Assembly: GCA_034698045.1 (NCBI GenBank)
Contig: JAQGAU010000769.1
Coordinates: 1 to 24,103 of the forward strand
Length of the DNA stretch: 24,103 nt
Source of the DNA: Paramacrobiotus richtersi
Taxonomy: Eukaryota; Tardigrada; Eutardigrada; Parachela; Macrobiotidae
Direction of reading: 5' to 3'
Positions 20,350 through 24,103 of this stretch are shown here, piece after piece. The stretch's first letter is position 1, and each line of letters begins with the position of its first letter. A program made the position numbers and the translations under genes. Below the pieces are notes generated by a model. That model worked only from the letters and a program-made list of their open reading frames with translations, was not told where the DNA came from and did no database searches.

Positions 20350-20829
20350 TTAGTATGCTCGTCCTTTCTTAGACTCGTAAGAATATTTCGGAATTACATT
20401 TCGGGAATTAAACATTTCGGCCAAATCTGAGATGTCGGCTACATGCTTTCCAGTGCCGCAAGTCAATTGGCCTGGCTTGGTGACCGTAGCAGTGCAAGTT
20501 AACAAAATATTTTTCCTTTCCCGATCGCACGTTGCACGGCGGCAGAGACATGGGAAACACGTAGTACGAATAACGCATGTTTTTGATACGGATTGGATAG
20601 TATGGTCAATTAAGTCCAGTACCTTACTCGCCATCGATGGTTTGTTTGCGAACAATGTATTTGCCGTGTCCGACGAACAGCCTAATGGATAAAACTTGCA
20701 TTCAGTGCAAAATTTGCCCGAAAACGTATGTTGAAAACCCTTTCCCGCACGCACTATATCACAAGTAAACTGCATATTCAATTGACTGGCGTTAAGCCCG
20801 TATTGGCTGCTTGCGATTGTACACACCAA
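20350..20829 (-). CDS. Hypothetical Cys-rich protein or exon
   Basis: An open frame of about 160 codons ending at the TAA/TAG-type stop at 20,350. The frame begins without an ATG: the first codon at 20,829 is TTG and an in-frame TGA lies just upstream, so it is probably an exon entered by splicing (CACAGCAG just upstream is a possible acceptor) or starts at an internal ATG (NMQFTC). It has twelve cysteines in clustered pairs: FCTEC, TTCFPCLC, then TC, LLTC and QLTCG. There is no membrane segment, and an NAS glycosylation site lies near the start. Composition suggests an extracellular disulfide-rich protein, but I see no known domain and no signal peptide. Not similar to the Cys-rich gene at 7,019. 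Could be a chance ORF. Confidence 0.4.
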   Translation of the reverse strand: MVCTIASSQYGLNASQLNMQFTCDIVRAGKGFQHTFSGKFCTECKFYPLGCSSDTANTLFANKPSMASKVLDLIDHTIQSVSKTCVIRTTCFPCLCRRATCDRERKNILLTCTATVTKPGQLTCGTGKHVADISDLAEMFNSRNVIPKYSYESKKGRAY

Positions 20830-21839
20830 CTCACTGCTGTGTCACTCATAACGCGGGTCATGTTTTGTAGCAGTATGAAATTGCGTATAATTATGAAGGT
20901 GGATAAAAGATTCGTTAAAAAATAATTTCCCAACACTAATCCATGTCGAGCTTGTGTTTGACCATAAAGATTATCTGCTTTCTTTTGGGCCAGAAGAGCG
21001 AGCCAGTCTCACCATTGGATACCGCGTTAGGGCTGGGGCAAATTTTTAGATTGGTTTTGAACGGAAGTTATGTGGAGGTGAATAACTCTGTTGCACAGCA
21101 CGTAATAAAGCAAAGCCTCACAGTTTCTAGCCTTGATGACTTTAATAAGTACGTGTGATACTCGAATTCAGTTTTAATGAAAGAATCGGAGCCTAGTTGC
21201 GTAACGGAGTAATTTATAGTAAGATATGCGAAGTTACTGTTCAATGTATTCTAAAGGAAAAACTTTACATGTTTACAAAAAAATGAGTATGAAACCTAAT
21301 ATAATACACGTACATATATTCATGCATTTCACCATTAATTTTTGCGTCCTTCCAACAGAAAAATTCACAGTGTTATCTATCACTATTTCTGCCAAATGGA
21401 AAGGTCCAATAATAGCACTACGGTAATGTAAGCAGCCGGTGCCGCTAATGCCAAATCCAGCAGGCATAAGTTCTGTCCAGTAAACGCAGCGCATCAAAAT
21501 GCATTAGCGGTTAATGTACGGTGTAGACAGTTGCTTCTCCTTGTTGCTATCAAAGCAGTTTGATGGAATGATATACATTGTTAGTTTTCCAATACGCTAG
21601 CTTTTTGACATTTTGATGGCTGTCGAATAAAGGTTTCACTTGATGGGTGAGCCAGAGGTCGAATAATCCAAAACATTCGTCCACTTCCCGGTGAAGCGGC
21701 TGTGTGATGTGAAGTATAGCGGCTTGCGGCCAACGACGCCTTTATCCTCCAAGAAATTCGAAAAAATGCTGACCAGCTGATACGGATTTGGCAAACCTTG
21801 ACCACAGAATTGCAGATTCAAAACATACACGTGATAGTC
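20830..21839. other. Spacer downstream of K4
   Basis: The last part (about 21,660-21,839) is the K4 3' flank and shares CATTCGTCCACTTCCCGGTGA-type sequence with the K1 flank near 8,464-8,484. A 71-codon plus ORF at 20,943-21,158 begins with a hydrophobic stretch (LCLTIKIICFLLG) and could encode a small secreted peptide, but nothing supports it further. Other ORFs here are short and not called. Confidence 0.45.
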
Positions 21840-24103
21840 TTACGGATGTTCACGAGCTGGACTGCGGCACACAAAGATGAGAACCAACAGGAGCATGAAG
21901 AACGCCAATCCGGCCAATACCAGCATACCTAGGTAAAACCACGCGTTGTTAGAGTCCGTGATCGATCTCGCTTTCCCCGCCGTTTCCACCAATTGTTCCT
22001 TTCCGCAAGCACAACGCTGACGTCTTTCCGCTTCGTTCTGTTCCAAAACTTCCGCTCTTGCTCGGAACTTTTCCAGTAACACTTCCGGCGACAATCTGTC
22101 CTCGCTGTTCATTTGTAAACAATTTCTTATATTGGTCGCAAGAAACTCCGGCAGCATATCATCCGCTTGCGGCACGAAACCCTCGATAATCTTGCTGAAA
22201 AAATGGAAGTCCGGTGTGTACACCTGCACTGCAAATCGTCCTCCAGTTGCTGGATTGTGCAGCCATCGTGATTCGATCCCAGCATGGCAAGAGGCGAGCT
22301 CCAGAATGATACATCCTAGACTCCACATGTCCGTCTTGCGCCCGATAACAACCTCCTCCATGAGAACAAATTTCTTCAGCATCTCGGGGGACATATAGCG
22401 CACGGTGCCCCGTATCATGGAGATGTCGCGGGTGGTGGTGACGCTGCGGTGCATTTGTACGAGGTCGTCCAAGTCGCCGATTAGTAAGGTGTGATGGCCT
22501 GATTGTGATCGTTTGACGAGCACGTTTTCTGGTTTGAGGTCACCGTGGATGATCCCGTGCTGATGGAGAAACTGAAGGCCTTCGGCGATCTGGATCGAGT
22601 AGCAGATGACGGTGGACTGGTCGCCCAGCAAGGAGCGGTTCACCCTTGCTTGCTGCATCAGCTTGGATAAGTCGTGGCCTGGAAAGACAGAATGAAATTA
22701 TTGTTTCAAAACTTGAGATGCTTTTTAAGCAAGCTGACTTGAGATGCTTGGTTTCACAGGAATATCACAGTTTGCAACAGTACGGAATTTAACGACCGAA
22801 GTAAAGCGGTGATTCTGTTTACTACTGTAACAATAAGGCCAAATAGCCTTTCTCTCACGTCGGTCATTCGGCAGTGATTGCCTTCGGCACAGGCGGTTAT
22901 TTAATTGCGTCGTCATTGCACATTTGCAGTATTATTTACATATTTACATTTGCTCCTCGTATAAACGCGGCAAGCTTACTGTACATGCTTGCAAGTTGCA
23001 AATGTTATTAACAATTCTATTTCCACCGCGCTTTTCTGCACCTGTATCTTAATCATTTTCTGAACTACGTCATACGGGAATTTGACATTGTCGAATAGTT
23101 ACGGGCCCATTCAGTGATTCAGACACTAACTGTACGCAATAATGTTTACCGCTGGTAACGTATCCTGCTTTTAAACGACGTAATCTCGTGCGCACACGCA
23201 CATCATGCCGACAATGAGGCAGGTGAAGCTCAAAACCGGTATGGAAAAGCTCATGGATTTATTTTTCATCATGCGCGCTGAGTATGCCAACTTTTAACCT
23301 CTTGTTTATGGTTTATCATACAGTGAACGGCTGAGACTTTGGCACAGAACTGTCTGCAGTAAGCTTGCGAAGACCACGGCTCTGTGGTACGTATACGAGT
23401 AATGTAGAACACACAGACTGACACAGTCCACGACACACCTCAGTGTCTGTCCAATTGTTTAAGGGCTACACAGGGAACGATTGCATGCGTCGAAAGACCA
23501 GCGTGCATGCACAGTGATCTGTATGAGCTTTTGATTTAGTTTCTTTCAAGTAAGTTTTAAAAATTGCCTGGACTGCACTAGCGTAAGTGCTGTCTTGGTT
23601 TGTATAGAAATAAAATACTATAATACAGATAATAAATAATAAATAAAATACAGATAGAAACGATGCTTAGGCGAAAGGTAAAATTGATAAAATAGGCTCA
23701 TATTTATGATAACTCGACTCGCATGCGTTCGGAATAAATGGGCGCAGATTTCATTTGATATGTAACCGTACGTACCGTTGCAGTAATCCATAAGAAATTT
23801 AACCGACGTTCCACCAAATGATGTCGTTATGGCTACTTGCCGATACGCAACCAAATGGCTGTGTTTAAGTTCCAGCAGATTCCTCCAGCGTTGTCGCAGC
23901 GCATTCCAACTTTCAGGTGTACCCAGTACGTCGACCCCCGTATGCAAATGAACCACCTTCACCGCGGCAACTTCTTCTCCAATACAGTTGCCCACCATCG
24001 TTATTTTCGCCTTGTAGACGATACCGAAAGCGCCCTTCGCAATAAAATCACTGTCTTCTTGGTAGTGATATTGACAGTTAGAGCCAAATGTCTCGGTAAT
24101 AGT
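21840..24103 (-). CDS. K4: protein kinase with C-terminal membrane anchor, predicted active (5' end off the window)
   Basis: Model: complement(join(21840..22678, 23776..>24103)), one phase-1 intron of 1,097 bases at the family position. By alignment with K1, only the ATG and a few codons are missing beyond 24,103. The sequence shows a Gly loop GAFGIV, VAAVK, HGDLKPEN (a better match to the kinase consensus than K1), GDLDD, TVRYMSPE, DMWSLG and SEDRLSPEVLLEKF. Then come CACGK, a hydrophobic helix starting FYLGMLVLAGLAFFMLLL, and an eight-residue tail RSPAREHP like that of K1 (TPPAREHQ). Exon 2 has exactly the same length as in K1 (839 bases). As in the other copies, the alpha-C Glu position is Arg or Gln. 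This is the copy closest to the kinase consensus and the best reference for the family here. Confidence 0.87.
23130..23420 (-). repeat. Conserved kinase intron block, K4 copy
   Basis: Shares GTGCGCACACGCAC, CTCAAAACCGGTATGGAAAAGC, AACCTCTTGTTTATGG, GAACTGTCTGCAGTAAGCTT and GCGAAGACCACGG with K1 and K3. Donor-like GAG then GTTAAA (GT at 23,298-23,297), weaker than in K1 and K3. The rest of the intron (22,679-23,129 and 23,421-23,775) has no gene; an AAATA-rich tract lies at about 23,605-23,660. Confidence 0.65.

Noticed and set aside
20943..21158. 71-codon plus ORF with a hydrophobic start
   Set aside because: Could be a small secreted peptide, but there is no support from homology, conservation or context.

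Overview
The window is eukaryotic. Genes are split by GT-AG introns of about 80 to 1,700 bases, the protein families are animal ones (MFSD1-type lysosomal transporters, a secreted thyroglobulin-1-like protein, TM-anchored protein kinases), and a D,D34D mariner transposon is present. I read it as a small-intron invertebrate nuclear genome, probably ecdysozoan. A tardigrade is my best guess, but the sequence alone does not prove it. All exon models come from ORFs, splice-site consensus and phase bookkeeping; none has transcript support.

Layout. (1) Positions 1-5,347, minus strand: two tandem MFSD1-like major facilitator genes. The upstream one (3,647-5,347) is complete with three exons. The downstream one (2,955 to beyond base 1) has at least five exons and a large acidic loop containing an internal duplication. 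(2) 7,019-7,952, plus strand: a three-exon secreted Cys-rich protein with two degenerate thyroglobulin type-1-like modules. (3) 8,633-24,103, minus strand: a tandem array of two-exon protein kinase genes. Each has an N-terminal kinase domain and a hydrophobic segment at the extreme C terminus (tail-anchor layout). Copies are K1 (8,633-11,103), a wrecked copy psi-K2 (about 12,273-12,655 plus intron remnant), K3 (15,907-18,753) and K4 (21,840 to beyond 24,103). K3 has an open frame but has lost the HRD Asp, the catalytic-loop Asn and the whole DFG-equivalent, so it is a predicted pseudokinase.

The duplicated unit included both the Cys-rich gene and the convergent kinase. A broken 5' end of the Cys-rich gene (12,107-about 12,272), with its own upstream flank, runs straight into the tail of psi-K2. 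A mariner element (12,893-15,424, 29-bp inverted repeats, TA on both sides) sits in the intron remnant of psi-K2. The mariner is itself split by a roughly 1.2-kb foldback-like element. The arms of that element are inverted arrays of a 30-bp unit containing a 12-bp palindrome, and its core carries a fragment resembling a C48/adenain-type cysteine protease.

The introns of K1, K3 and K4 share a conserved block, present twice in K3, with a splice-donor-like site. The 18.8-21.8 kb interval between K3 and K4 is mostly unexplained. It contains one long Cys-rich minus-strand ORF and a perfect 20-bp palindrome.

Functionally the two transporters are a diverged duplicate pair, probably lysosomal. The kinases look like a locally expanding lineage-specific family of membrane-tethered kinases in which one copy has turned into a catalytically dead version.
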